DNA of 64,000 nucleotides from Cheiracanthium punctorium (taxonomy: Eukaryota; Arthropoda; Arachnida; Araneae; Cheiracanthiidae): positions 797,001-861,000 of the forward strand of contig JAWZYV010018266.1 of NCBI GenBank assembly GCA_038373885.1. Direction: 5' to 3'. Under the pieces are notes generated by a model. That model did not search any database and was not told the DNA's origin. It saw only the letters and a list, made by a program, of their open reading frames with translations. Both the position numbers and the translations under genes were made by a program. Position 1 is the stretch's first letter, and every line of letters begins with the position of its first letter. Below are positions 22,535-33,350 of this stretch, one piece after another.

Positions 22535-23581
22535 ATTTGGAAATTTATGAACTTTAATAAAAGCATTTGGAGTTTTCTTTCTTATGTATTTTGATTTGAC
22601 ATAAAACTATCGTAATTTCCATGCCGTTTCATGTTTTGCAAATGCACACGATTCATTTTATAGTGAAACTCGCGAAGAATGGTAACGTAAAAGCGGTTTT
22701 AATTAATAGTTAAAAAAAATTAAAAATCTAAAATTCTAAGTAGCCTATAACCGTCTCCAGGGTTTCATCTATCTATATACCAAAATTCATCATAATCGAT
22801 TCAGTGGTTTAGGCGTAAAAGCGTAATAAACACACAAACAGTTTCGCATTGATAATATTAGTCAGGATATATTTATATAGTGTGATCAATTTAAAAGAGT
22901 ACTCGCTGGTTTATCTTATTACCCTTAAATATGTCGGAAACTATTTTAAACACTGAAATATAATTGTTTGAAACTTGTATAAGTGTGAGAGACAATTTTC
23001 AACACTCTTGGACTGTTACAAACTTATTTGTGAGGTAAAACAGAAATGAAGGAGCTCAATGTAATTAAATTCTGTGATAATGTTATTTTTTAAAAACATA
23101 ATTTAATTCAAAATTTTTATATTATCATTCCTCACAGCAAATTTTGAAAATTTTCTTCCCCATTTTGAATGCAAACATGAACACGTAGAATTAAGTTTTC
23201 TGACTCTCTTCTCAACAACGACGGTGTTATCGACGAGATTTCTACGGTTATGGCTTGTTTTAATTCATCGATGTTTGCAGGATTTCTCTGCAAAATCAAA
23301 ATTACTATGATGATAATGTTATGGAATGGTAATGTAAAAAGATTTATTTAAATTATATGTATCAAAAATAAATCTATGACATGATTAAGTAACACCGGGC
23401 GTCTCTGTTTCTGCTTTACCTCACAAATAATGTTGTAAAGATTCAACAGTGCTGAGAATTATCCCCTACACTTAAAGAGAGTCCATACATTTATACTTCA
23501 ATCTTAGAATAGTTGCCACATCCGTCAGATTTAAGGGTAATACGAACAACCATCGGGTACTCTTTTAAATTGATCACCCTG
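22535..23581. other. no gene; Helitron-like repeat fragment near 22750-22880
   Basis: The phrase ATAATCGATTCAGTGGTTTA followed by GCGTAATAAACACACAAACA, TTTCGCATTG and ATAATATTAG is a pattern common at Helitron-like element ends in arthropods. I see only this fragment. The rest is AT-rich and featureless. Confidence 0.45.
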
Positions 23582-23630
23582 TATATATATGTATATATAT
23601 ATATATAGATAGATAGATAGATAGATACCC
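23582..23630. repeat. compound (TA)n/(GATA)n microsatellite
   Basis: A TATATATG-type tract runs into about six GATA units. Directly after it comes GATACCCGTTATACCCG, which may be a repeat fragment. Confidence 0.9.
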
Positions 23631-25308
23631 GTTATACCCGTTTCCTAATATTTTTGAGATTTTTTGTAATTTCCATCACCAGGAAGGTACTCTAAACATA
23701 ACAGTAGTGAACAAATTGAAATACCTTAAGTGAGAAATATCTAAGCCAAACTGATCTCACGAGTTTAAAAATGCGTTAGAAACTCCAGGCTTTAAAGTGA
23801 AAACTGTGCCACGAAAGAAACAGTACGTATTCACTAACAGAGGATAGTTCATAGACGTTAAATAAGTGAATTTTCAGTCTTTCTGGGCTTTCTTTTATTC
23901 TTTCTTTTCTTTTTTACTCTCCTTAATTCAAGTTACATATCTCAGTGCTATTAACGTCATTTTGATTTCACGAGTTTAAAAATGTATTAGAAGTCTAATT
24001 AATTCAATGGTTTGAGATAAAAATTACGTCAGGAGCGAAATGATTCCTCAAATTCTCAGATTCCGGCTGACTGGAAATGGCCCGCTGTTGATTTTTCTTC
24101 TTTAATTTCCGTCTAAGAAAATAAAGAAATATTTCTTTATATTTTATTTATCTTGGATGTAATCTAGCAAAAAAATGTTTTTATTACATCAGATGATGGA
24201 TGTAGAGAACTTCGGCCTTGGCTACTTGGCATTTGTCTGGATTCGTCAGCCGATGTTCGTTATTTCGTATTTTACCAAATACAAGTAAATTTAGACATTC
24301 TAAGAATCCACTTTTCCCATCAAAAACTCTAAAATAGAATTTTTCGGGATCATTAGACTTATGCTTACTTCATACAAGGAACTAAAAGACTGAATACCAA
24401 AATTATTCGCGACAATTCATACTTTCTTTAACTTCCTATAAGCATGTAAAAAATAATAATAAAAGTAATTCCTTTCAATAAAAGTAATTCAATAGCTATA
24501 GACATGCATGCAACGAGACAGAGTTCTGCAAACACCAAATAAGTGTGCAACAAGGTGGATATTTATGAATACCGGTTTAATTACGTCACTCATCTGAATG
24601 AGAGTGGTTAAAATCGTTTGATAGTAAACGTACGGGAGTACAATCGATCAAGAAATAATGAGGTCTGCCAAATTATTTCATACAATTAATTTCCCTCTAA
24701 ACTACATCAATTTTTATTTTAAAAGTATAAATAAAAGTTTATCTCCTTGGATCAAGCCTCTCCTTAAGTTTCCTTGGTGAATTATGCTATTTGCGTAACA
24801 GCGTCTTCTTCCTATGTGACAAACCAATATAGAATCCGAGATAGAGCTCTTACATCATAGCACACAGAGTTTAAACGCTAAACGCATATTGGTCTGAATG
24901 CGGTATATTGGGAGGGAGTTTAGTTTGAAACATTTGTAGTATGTTTCATTTGTGTAAGTTGGTGTTTGTTTTTATTTATATTTTAATAATTTAATTGTAT
25001 TTATGAATGTTCTTTTTCATCTCCCTAGGTCAGGGAGAGTCACGTTATTGTGGTTTGCAGTAAGACAAACAAAAATTACTTAAGTTATAACAGCTTTGCT
25101 GTTTCTTGTTGGTTTGTTCTGTTTTGTGCAATAAATTGAAATTTAGGCAAAACCTCAGTGTGTGTGTCAGAAACTTATGGAGCATAGAGTGCAATTCTCC
25201 TTCTGAATGCGACGTTGCATATTTTTATTGCACTTTGGTATTTTGATGTTTCTCTATAGACAATGACTGGCTGGGGAGTGTTAGACTATTTCCTATTACA
25301 CTATATAT
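23631..25308. other. no gene recognised
   Basis: AT-rich sequence with T- and C-rich patches near 23890-23930. No open frame, RNA gene or paired repeat is supportable. Confidence 0.55.
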
Positions 25309-25337
25309 AGAGATAGATAGATAGATAGATAGATAGA
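25309..25337. repeat. (GATA)n microsatellite
   Basis: About seven GATA units, preceded by a short TATATA tract. Confidence 0.95.
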
Positions 25338-26529
25338 CATACATATTAATTAAACAAGTATCATGCATGTGTTTAGAAACTATAACTGCTGAATTTATCT
25401 TTAATAATATGCTCATTTACGCGTTCGGAAATGCTAAGAGATAAACATTTATTTGTGTTATATATTACTGAATGCATAATTCAAAAGATGCTTAAAAACA
25501 CTTCTCTAATTTATTTTTAATTAAAGTAGAAAGGGAAACAATGCATGAAACCGTTGGGCGATTAAAATTTGTGAAGCAATTAATGAAATTAGCAGAGTGT
25601 GACGTTTAAAGAACATTGTTTTGAAGACACGTTTAAGTAAATAGTGCAGTTATTTTTTTCATCTTTGGCAACTTTACTACAAAATATTTTTGTTTAATAA
25701 TTAAAATTAAAGAAGCAATAGTTTTTATGTTTAAAAGTATTCTTGATTATTCTGAATTAACATATTGCATATGATGTTTGTCTATTGTTTTTATAGAGGT
25801 TGCTTTTTTTTAAACTGACGCTACTCAGAGACCTCTGTAGCTTGAACTATCAGCCGGAAAACTACCAAATTTTCTACGGGTGCTATTGAAGACAGTTGGA
25901 AAAGGAATCCGCGAAAAAAAAAAAAAAAAATCGAAATTTTGCCTATAGGGAGAATGTGGAGCGTTTGATTTAAATTTTAAGTTTAACTGCACGTTAAAAA
26001 CTTCACAAGTAACGCACGCTGTGCTAAAGTGAGCAGCATTTTACAAATCAACTGACACTTGAAATGATTTACAATGCCCCGCTTCCTTTTTATAACTCAA
26101 GATACTGGCACTACTGTCGACTACGTAATCGGGATTTTGCATTTTTGCAATTTTACCCCGTGTTTTATGCAAAATTTTAGCTGTCTTAAAGTGAAAAGCT
26201 TTTTAGAATACGTCGATGATCACCATATATCCAAGACCGTGTTCCTATATACATTTTGCTCCTGACGACCGTCACACACCGCGTTTGACCATGACCTTTT
26301 GAACGACACGGCATGTTACAAAGATGAAGGAAAAATAAAATACTTTGTGAACCCTGGAAAATTTCCAGGTTTTCTGAAGTAGGCTTAGCTGCCATGCAAT
26401 TGCCATCGAAGATTTGATCAAAATCAGCACTTATATCAAGAGTAGTTGAGATCATTTCACCTTTTATTGCACCGGAATTCTAATTGGCAATAATGAAGTA
26501 CTTCCTCGGTATATGTAATATGGAAAATC
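25338..26529. other. no gene recognised
   Basis: AT-rich sequence with an A-run at about 25915-25930. Frames at 26074-26265 (plus) and 26186-26455 (minus) overlap on opposite strands and have no recognisable domain. Confidence 0.5.
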
Positions 26530-26530
26530 A

Positions 26531-26698
26531 TGATCCTACCTGGCCTAATTGTGCACTCCGAAAGAGGCCTGCGGACACTTCCTCATTGGTTAGATTCGGC
26601 CGTCAGATGACGTATCTAACTTCTGGAACCAATAATCGAGCATCCGTAGGCATCTTTGGATGACTCATCGGAGTGCACAAGCAGGCCCGGTAGAATCA
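26531..26698. mobile_element. 168-bp MITE with GTGCACTCCGA inverted repeats
   Basis: The left part TGATCCTACCTGGCCTAATT is followed by GTGCACTCCGA. On the right, TCGGAGTGCACAAGCAGGCC is followed by CGGTAGAATCA. Together they form ~30-bp inverted repeats with a few mismatches. The pairing may extend weakly outward (GGTATA near 26509 and 26710). No target duplication is certain. Confidence 0.65.
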
Positions 26699-26773
26699 CG
26701 AATGTCCCGGTATAATAAAGAGCTGCACAAAACTTTACATTTCTTTACCCATTGTTTTTATGCAAATATTTAT

Positions 26774-26960
26774 GTACCAGGTGCGCCAAAAGTTCGAGCA
26801 AACTTTAAAAAAAATCATTAAAAAAGAATAAATGATAAGAATGTCCGGTTTGCAAGAATGGCATCAGAAAGAGGGTGGATTTTTTTTTTAACAACAAAAA
26901 AATATGGGTGGCGCTGATGTTGAATATGTGAAGCAAATTAATGCAAATGAGGTATGCATT
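26774..26960 (+). repeat. mariner-like end fragment, copy 1
   Basis: It begins TACCAGGTGCGCCAAAAGTT and contains AGAAAGAGGGTGGAT and GGTGGCGCTG. The same ordered phrases occur inverted at 34975-35222. A TA-flanked GGTGC(A/G)CCAAAAGTTCG terminus is typical of Tc1/mariner-like inverted repeats. I found no opposite end, so this is a fragment. Confidence 0.55.
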
Positions 26961-28290
26961 AACTCTTTAGATCCCAGCACCGTGAAAATCTCTTAGCCTT
27001 TCTTTCCCAAGGAAACGGCCGTAAAATGTCTTCCTCCATCGGAGGAAAGCGGTTCCTTTATCACTGAGTTTTGACAGTTCAGAACCTCCCTTTCTTGACG
27101 AGCAGTTAGGGCGAAAGACCTCCTATTGTGCTAATCCGTAGTGCTTTCGACAAGCTATTTGCACACTGAATAGTTACGGATTACCCGTTACGCGGATTAC
27201 CCGTTTCCCCTCTTCCTTAAGTTCCCAAACCTCAAGGGGTGTAACCTAATCAATAACGCCCGAGTCGGGAGGGAAAGCACTGTTTCCAATACGGCTGGGC
27301 CGTTTCGGGGACACATATGGGCGAGCCGACACGGCCGATACGGTATAAAGAGTTAAAATAAAATGAGCAGAAACGCAACACCAACACAATTCTATATTTT
27401 CATACATTTATTTTGCAATACGAAATTTCCCCAGTGCGTCTATTGCTGATTCGCCATTCTTATATAAGAGCTTAACCCTCCGAGCGGCCTGGAGTTTGCC
27501 TAGTGATAACTTCAAAAAAGTTCCAGTGTATGGGATCTGTATCTCTCGAAAATGCACAAGAAAAACCTGCTTCCCCCCATTTCCGCATGGAAGGCGTGGG
27601 GAACAAGGTAATTAACAAACTGCCGACGTGACAGCCTACCTACCGCCTGATAAAGTACTTTGTATTGTAGGAGCACATGTCCGGTGAATAAGAATTTTCT
27701 GACCAACTGGTCTCCCTCACCTCTTTCCCCCCTAAATACTCGGGAAACTATGCAACGTTGTAGGAAAGTCTTCAAAGTTCTTTTCTCGGTGGTTTACATG
27801 TACACTCACCCAGAGCCAGATTTTTGTCTGATGAAGATTGGAAAAAGAGATATTTTGTTTTTTGTCCCCTCTCATAATGAGCAGGTAGTGAGAGTGACGC
27901 TTGTGCTCTAAAAATAGTAAAATTAGTGATTATCTTTTTACTATACTTCTTTATCTGAAAAATTTCTTTATAAAGCTTTGATAGAAATGAACGAAAAATA
28001 ATTTATCTAATGGGCCCCTTTCAAGATGAGGCCCTGGACACAGCCCCGATTTGCTCATGCGATAAGACCCCGTTTACATATTTTCAATAAAGTGTCCAAT
28101 GTCAGATATATCTCATTTACCTGAACCTTATATAAGACGCTGTCCTTCATAAAATGTGCAAAGTGTTCCATATAATTATTATTATTTCTTATATATTTTT
28201 CGAACTGTGCATTTTTTCATAAAAGTTTATATGGTAGTTAGGAAAGAGAAATAGGAAATTTGGCTTTCACTCGATCATTTTTGAAGTTGT
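26961..28290. other. no gene recognised; GC-richer patch and hAT-like fragment
   Basis: 27000-27350 is GC-richer, with GCGGATTACCCGTT repeated as GTTACGGATTACCCGTT, and looks like old repeat sequence of unknown class. Frames at 27512-27775 and 27660-27911 overlap on opposite strands without domains. 28010-28085 (GGGCCCCTTTC and CATGCGATAAGACCCCG) resembles the right part of the hAT-like MITE at 29784-29959. Confidence 0.45.
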
Positions 28291-28295
28291 AATGC

Positions 28296-28355
28296 AAAAA
28301 AAAAAAAAAAAAAAAAAATATGATAGTTAAAAAAAAAAGAGAGAGAGAGAGAGTA
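28296..28355. repeat. poly(A) tract and GA-rich simple repeat
   Basis: About 24 A residues, a short gap, a second A-run and then about ten GA units. No retroposed body is visible beside it. Confidence 0.9.
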
Positions 28356-28724
28356 TAATGTACTTGAGTGTAGGGTAATAAAGCTTTCATTTAAATTATC
28401 TCAAGCGTACGAGAAAAATAAAAATTAAAAATTCTTCGATGTTTCATTTAAAGGACTTGTTTAGTAAATTTGTTTAATGAAATATCTATATTAATCTTTG
28501 TTAGATAATAAACGTTTTTAATACCTTTATTTATGTTCTGCATATGCGAAAAATTTCCAAGAAAAATTAAGAGCACGAATCTGAGAAAGTAACACACCTA
28601 GGATTCATGCCATCTGAGATTTTTACCAAAAAATTCCCAGTTGTTATTTATCTTATTAATGTAGCAAATCCAGAATATTTTGTCTCAAAGTGAGTTGTTC
28701 ATTTTTTATGGCCCACTAAAAAAG

Positions 28725-29161
28725 CAGACCCGTAGCCAGATTTTCTATTCAGGGGGGGCACCCTAACTTAAGTGGGGTGGCATCCTATATTTTTTTGAAT
28801 GATAACATTTTTATCTATATTTCTCTTCATTAAATAATAGCATAAGTTTATAATTAAATAAATTCTGAAAAGTCCAAACGGCTTCCAAGAAGTAAAAGTT
28901 CCTTGGCTTAAACAGAATGGATTTAAAGTTGTCAAGATCATATTTGGAAGATGAGAACACAAAACAAAAATGACAGAGTATTACAAAGAAAAACTTTGTA
29001 TATATAAAGCTTTGATATATAAAGCTTTGATATAAAACTTTGATAACTTTACCTTATATACAAAAATTTTTCAAAGCATCTGCATTAAACTTTTTTTATG
29101 TGAAACTTTCTAGGGGGGATGGGGCTCAGCCCCACCTGGCACCCCTTTGGCTAAGGGCCTG
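28725..29161. mobile_element. 437-bp hAT-like MITE
   Basis: The left end CAGACCCGTAGCCAGA and the inverted right end (CAGGCCCTTAGCCAAA on the minus strand) are imperfect terminal repeats. TAAAAAAG is duplicated exactly on both sides (28717-28724 and 29162-29169). An 8-bp duplication with CAG...CTG ends fits the hAT superfamily. G-rich subterminal runs (AGGGGGGGCACCC) oppose C-rich ones. The short minus frame inside has no domain. Confidence 0.8.
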
Positions 29162-29169
29162 TAAAAAAG

Positions 29170-29775
29170 TCCGTGCAGCACACAAAAGTGGGCGTTTTTC
29201 TCAGACATAGAAAATGCTGTGGTCAAAAACTCTTTGCGGGAACAACTTGCCATGATATTTATTTCACATCTATAATGTTAGACGATAGAACTTCATGAAA
29301 TATATGAGAAATCTGTGGCAGGTTATCGACGCAAAGTCACTGAAGGTCACAAAAACACACATTTTCTTTTACTTTTCTTTTCTTTCTTTTTTTTTTGTTT
29401 GTCATTTTTAAGGCTTAACCATAGCTTGCGCCTTCAAGTTGCTAAGGCAAAAGAGGAGTCCTTTGAAGGACAAAAATGCATGTATAGTTGACGCAAGTTG
29501 AATGCGCCTTTTAGATTTATAAGACCAAAATCTGAAAATTTTCGATTTTGACTGAAATTCGAAGTTTCATAAATTCTTGCGGCAGAAGTTTATTGAAAGT
29601 AATTCTTTTGGATCGTTTTTATGTGAATATATTGTATTATTTGAATGCTCAGCGCTTATACCAAGTTTTGCGCGCAAGATTAGGACCCACTGGCGCATTG
29701 ACTTAAATTGAATTTAATGAATTTAATTCAATTTAAATTATCTATATTTAATAATTTTAGCGACTTAAATTGCTA
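29170..29775. other. no gene recognised
   Basis: AT-rich sequence between two hAT-like MITEs. It includes a short TTCTTTT-rich pyrimidine run near 29366-29395. Nothing further is supportable. Confidence 0.55.
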
Positions 29776-29783
29776 AATTTAAG

Positions 29784-29959
29784 CAGGGCCTGATTATGAC
29801 CAACAGGGGCCCCGGACATTGATGAATTTTGGGGGCCCCATCCATGAATTTTTTTTTATTTTTCAAAAAAATTTGATATAAAAGAAGACTATTTCAGAAC
29901 ATTTGAAATTGGGGGCCCTTTACAAAGTCCCGATTTTCCCATGCGATAATAAGGCTCTG
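29784..29959. mobile_element. 176-bp hAT-like MITE
   Basis: The left end CAGGGCCTGATTATG and the inverted right end (CAGAGCCTTATTATCGC) match well. The 8-bp flanks AATTTAAG (29776-29783) and AATTTTAG (29960-29967) differ at one base. The interior contains GGGGCCCCGGAC and GGGGGCCC blocks. A related half-copy lies at 28010-28085. Confidence 0.75.
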
Positions 29960-29967
29960 AATTTTAG

Positions 29968-30604
29968 TATTTTTGGGGAAACTGGTGGATTTTCAAAATT
30001 TTAAGGTCGCCTACGTCTTCTCTCTATCATTTTGCGCATCTTTATGCAGTTAGAGGTAGTAATCAAAAGCGAAGCGCTGTTAATTTGTCAACGGTAATGG
30101 TTAAAAAAAAACATGAGTACAAATTTTTGTCAATTTTAAATGTATGACGTACAACTGGCGCCATTCCCACATGTAATCCAAAAAAAAAAAAAAAAAAATC
30201 CTTCGGAATTGGACCACTGAAATGCTTAATATATATTAATCCTTATATCAATGCTTTATTTAGGCGAAAACAATTTATTCGTTTTAATATTCTTAAAAGA
30301 ATTAGAAGTTTAATAATTTCGAGAAGCTATTTCAAACGATTTAAAATCGCAAAAATTTGCAAACCTATTTAGATTATGACGTATAATTTGTTAGAGTTAA
30401 CCTTTTAACTCATTTGGAACGCTTTCCTTCTTAGAAAAAGTCTGCATTTTAAATTAAGCCTTTCTGCTTAATAATTTGATTTTTTTTTTTTTTTAATAGC
30501 CGAATACTGACAGCTTAGCAGTACGGGGCTGATTTATAGCTATTATGCCAGACTTGGGGATCGTCTAGAGCGTGGAGAATCTTTTTCTCCCTACAATTTA
30601 TCAC

Positions 30605-30645
<41 letters not shown>

Positions 30646-30825
30646 GTTGATTACCAAGAAATCTCTAGGAAACAATGATTCCATTACTTGTTACTTTCCG
30701 AACATGCACAATGTAAGGAAAGTATTGTAATCATGAAAAAATTCGACTTCGAGACTTTGATGTATTTACACGTTTTGAGGTTGTCTGAATTCATTTATGC
30801 TGTTTTTACGAGATGTATGTATGTA
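29968..30825. other. no gene; poly(A) and poly(T) tracts
   Basis: AT-rich sequence with A-runs at about 30180-30198 and 30608-30642, and a T-run at 30480-30494. No gene or terminal repeat was found. Confidence 0.6.
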
Positions 30826-30835
30826 TGTGTGTGTG

Positions 30836-30877
<42 letters not shown>

Positions 30878-30880
30878 AGT
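30826..30880. repeat. (GT)n microsatellite
   Basis: About 50 bp of GT dinucleotides with one GC interruption, preceded by three GTAT units. Confidence 0.97.
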
Positions 30881-30889
30881 GAACACGAT

Positions 30890-31200
30890 AGCTCCTAAAC
30901 GGATCATTCGATTGAGCTCAAATTGGACATACATGTTATAAACCACCGTCGCAAGACCGGTACTGATTTTGGTGTATATAGGACTTATAGTTTTTCTACA
31001 GGGCTACGACAAAGATTTCTTTGACATTATAGTGTATGGGGAGAAAGTCTTGAAAGTGTGCTAGCGTTTAAATGGTGCATTCAATTGAGTTTCAATTTGG
31101 TATATATGTTTGAATTATTCATAGATTAAAATTTATTTAAATGCTTGGTAATGATCTAATCGTAAGTCTTCGGAAAGTCGAGTGGAGGCACTCCAGATTT
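30890..31200. repeat. old interspersed repeat fragment
   Basis: Two related phrases, CTCCTAAACGGATCATTCGATTGAG and GCGTTTAAATGGTGCATTCAATTGAG (each cited as a whole, divergent by several bases), lie about 175 bp apart. This suggests an internal tandem unit of the kind seen in Helitron-like elements. No termini were seen. Confidence 0.4.
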
Positions 31201-31209
31201 TTTTAGTAT

Positions 31210-31311
31210 GATGCCATAACTTTTCTTAGTATTACTACTAAATAAAGCCATGTTTGCCAATTGATTTACATGACTTTATTTAGCAGCAATACTAAGAAAA
31301 GTTATAGCATC
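31210..31311 (-). repeat. 43-bp hairpin, fully paired as minus-strand RNA
   Basis: The arms 31210-31252 and 31269-31311 are inverted repeats of 43 bp around a 16-base loop. They differ at four positions, all transitions. Written as minus-strand RNA every difference becomes a G-U wobble pair, so the stem is unbroken; as plus-strand RNA the same sites are A-C mismatches. It could be a MITE or a hairpin RNA precursor. I see no promoter. Confidence 0.7.
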
Positions 31312-31506
31312 TTTGTTTCAAAGAGATTTCTTAGTAATCCACAAAAATTTTTTTAGTGTAGGGCATCACCCAAAAGGATGTTATTTCCGGATCCGCAACT
31401 CTCATCCGTATACCAGCCTATATACAGCTAGAGGAGCTGCGGACCCACAGATTTATCGTTCACGTTTGCGCCATGTACATATAGCGGATTTTGATCAGCC
31501 GAGATG

Positions 31507-31673
31507 CAGCGACGGCCCGAGGGGCGTGCGGGACCCCAGGCGAAGCGCAAGAGCGGGGCCTCTTCTCTATCATGTCTTATGAGATAGCAACAAAATGGCC
31601 CAGGAGCGGGGCCTCTGTAAGCGCGGGGACTTAGGCGATCGCCTACATTCGCACCCCCCTTCGGCCGGCCCTG
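31507..31673. mobile_element. 167-bp GC-rich hAT-like MITE
   Basis: The left end CAGCGACGGCCCGAGGGGCG and the inverted right end (CAGGGCCGGCCGAAGGGGGG) are imperfect terminal repeats of about 35 bp. CGAGATG flanks both ends (31500-31506 and 31674-31680), a 7-bp duplication or an 8-bp one with a mismatch. It is sharply GC-richer than its surroundings. An open frame across it (31313-31582) is incidental. Confidence 0.7.
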
Positions 31674-31680
31674 CGAGATG

Positions 31681-32319
31681 TGAAAACTAATCCTTTCACT
31701 TTCTACACACTAGGCTATTACGACTCCTTAAAAATTTATTTTAGGATGAATAGGAAAAATTAAATTACTTAATTAACTAAAACATTTTTCTAATTTATGT
31801 GTATTGAAAGAAGAAAGGGTTGTCACCCGATCGTTAACACTGCCAATATAGCTTTTGGGTCATCGTGTGACAATTGAGCTAGCTATGACAGCATATTTTA
31901 ATATCCATAACGCTAGGTTCGAGTAAAAGTTTTCTGCATTTTTTTCAGTTTCCGTATAGCTGGAATAATTTAAAATGCATGTGTAAAAAAAAAATCATTA
32001 CTTTCTTCGTCGTGAAGAACTGATACGCAGCTAGTTATAACATGTTATGTATATGTAAAAATAAATTACTCGAAATTCAAATTAAACATTTAATAATTTT
32101 GCGATTTCTCAAAATAATCAAACGAAAATCCCCACCTCTCTCTCCATGTGTTTATATATCATGGCTTTGATTTGCAACATCTCTTCGATTTGAACTTCAT
32201 ATTTCAAACAATTACACTAAAATTAATCTTTCTTTTTTAATTTAGGTAATTGGAAATTTTACTTATTTACTTTTTCGCCTATTTGGCAGCTTAGTTTAAC
32301 CAATTGTTAAAGTAATCTC
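31681..32319. other. no gene recognised; possible Helitron-like 3' terminus at 32004-32034
   Basis: AT-rich sequence. At 32004-32034 a TTCTTC...GAAGAA hairpin is followed by CTGATACGCAG and CTAG, then T. This fits a Helitron 3' end on the plus strand, but the family differs from the other termini and no 5' end was found. Confidence 0.4.
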
Positions 32320-32352
32320 TATTCCCGTGTGATGAGCGGGTACATCAGCTAA
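32320..32352 (+). repeat. Helitron-like 3' terminus
   Basis: CCCG (32324-32327) and CGGG (32337-32340) form a short hairpin, followed by TACATCAG and CTAA (32349-32352), then T. The sequence CGGGTACATCAGCTAA matches the CGGGTACTTCAGCTAG termini at 780 and 50730 read on the minus strand. CTRR followed by T is diagnostic of Helitron 3' ends. The body upstream is not resolved. Confidence 0.6.
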
Positions 32353-32975
32353 TATAGAATAAAATAGAAATTAAAATTCGTATTGTTCAATTAAAAGCAG
32401 CATTAATAAAATAATAAATCGATGACAAACTGACGATTTCCATGTGAGCCGGTATAAATTTAAATGCTTCGAAATCTAAGATAAAAATTTTGGCTTTATA
32501 CAAATTGCTCTATTTCTGTGTATTTCTTTACGTAACAATTTCTTTAATTCTTTACAGGTTGAAAAGTTTTTCTACCATGTATACATATTTACATAAATGA
32601 ACTGACACACACACACATAACACAAAAACAACAAACAAAAATTTTGCAGTTCATTGTGGGAAGTTAATTTTTCTGGAAAGATGTTGTAGTTAGGGTAAAA
32701 CTAAGACAGTGGAGGATCCTGAAAAGTTTCAACGGCAGGAGGCAATATGCGAGAAATTTTGTAAGAAAAATGGATCTTTTTAAATTTAAAATTTTGATTA
32801 AATAATACTTATCGTCTGAAACCAGGTTTAGGATGGTTGCTCTCATCATTCATTACTGAAAAGGCGATTTTGAGAAGATTCCTCTTCTCTTACATGTGTA
32901 ATTTCTTAGCGTGGATCTTTGAACACTCCGCTAAACCGGCAGATTATTCAAAGACCTAGGTGAGCAGGGAAACCT
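32353..32975. other. no gene recognised
   Basis: AT-rich sequence with a short CACACACACATAACAC stretch near 32607. A small minus-strand frame at 32664-32849 has no domain. Confidence 0.55.
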
Positions 32976-32988
32976 CACAGATCATAGA

Positions 32989-33226
32989 GAGTAGTGTAGT
33001 GCATTTATTGCAAGCCTGCACTCAGGGTATCTGCCAAGTCGGAATGCCTTGGACGGAGGACTTTTTCAGGTGTTCTTCCGCGTATTCACGATAGACATCC
33101 AGCGAAACCGCCCGAAACCCCAGACCGTTAGATCGACAGCCGCGCGGTAGCCCAGAACCCTAGACTTTTACTCTTCAGCCATCTACCATTTTCAGCCCCT
33201 TGTGTACTGGGCCATGGTGGGAGGCC
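32989..33226 (-). mobile_element. tRNA-related SINE, second family (copy 2)
   Basis: A perfect 13-bp duplication, CACAGATCATAGA, flanks it (32976-32988 and 33227-33239). On the minus strand it starts GCCTCCCACCATGGCCCAGT and shares CTGAAAATGGTAGATGGC, CGCGCGGC and GATCTAACG with the copy at 22288-22521. Its box B region (AGGGTTCTGGGCTACC) is more degenerate than in that copy. The tail is an AT-rich stretch rather than poly(A). Confidence 0.85.
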
Positions 33227-33350
33227 CACAGATCATAGAAGGGGAATCATCACCACTGAATCCAACTGGGATTTAATTTTATTTTATCTTAGACAACTGT
33301 TCTTTTCAACTAGTTATTTTAATTTTGTTTTAATCTTTAGGACGGAATAG

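Larger units (their letters stand above)
21690..22550 (-). repeat. degenerate Helitron-like remnant hosting two SINEs
   Basis: A unit containing TTGTAAAAGAACTATTTGTG at about 21731-21750 recurs as TTTGTAAAAGAATTATTTATG at about 22117-22137. After subtraction of the SINE between them the period is about 155 bp, like the Helitron minisatellites elsewhere in the window. The right end ACGGACACATTTTATATTAT resembles the TC-type 5' ends seen in the other elements when read on the minus strand. Two SINE insertions break it. Classification is tentative. Confidence 0.4.

Noticed and set aside
23615..23640. ACCCGTTATACCCG as a further Helitron hairpin terminus
   Set aside because: Direct repeat of TACCCGTT rather than an inverted one, and no CTRR follows.
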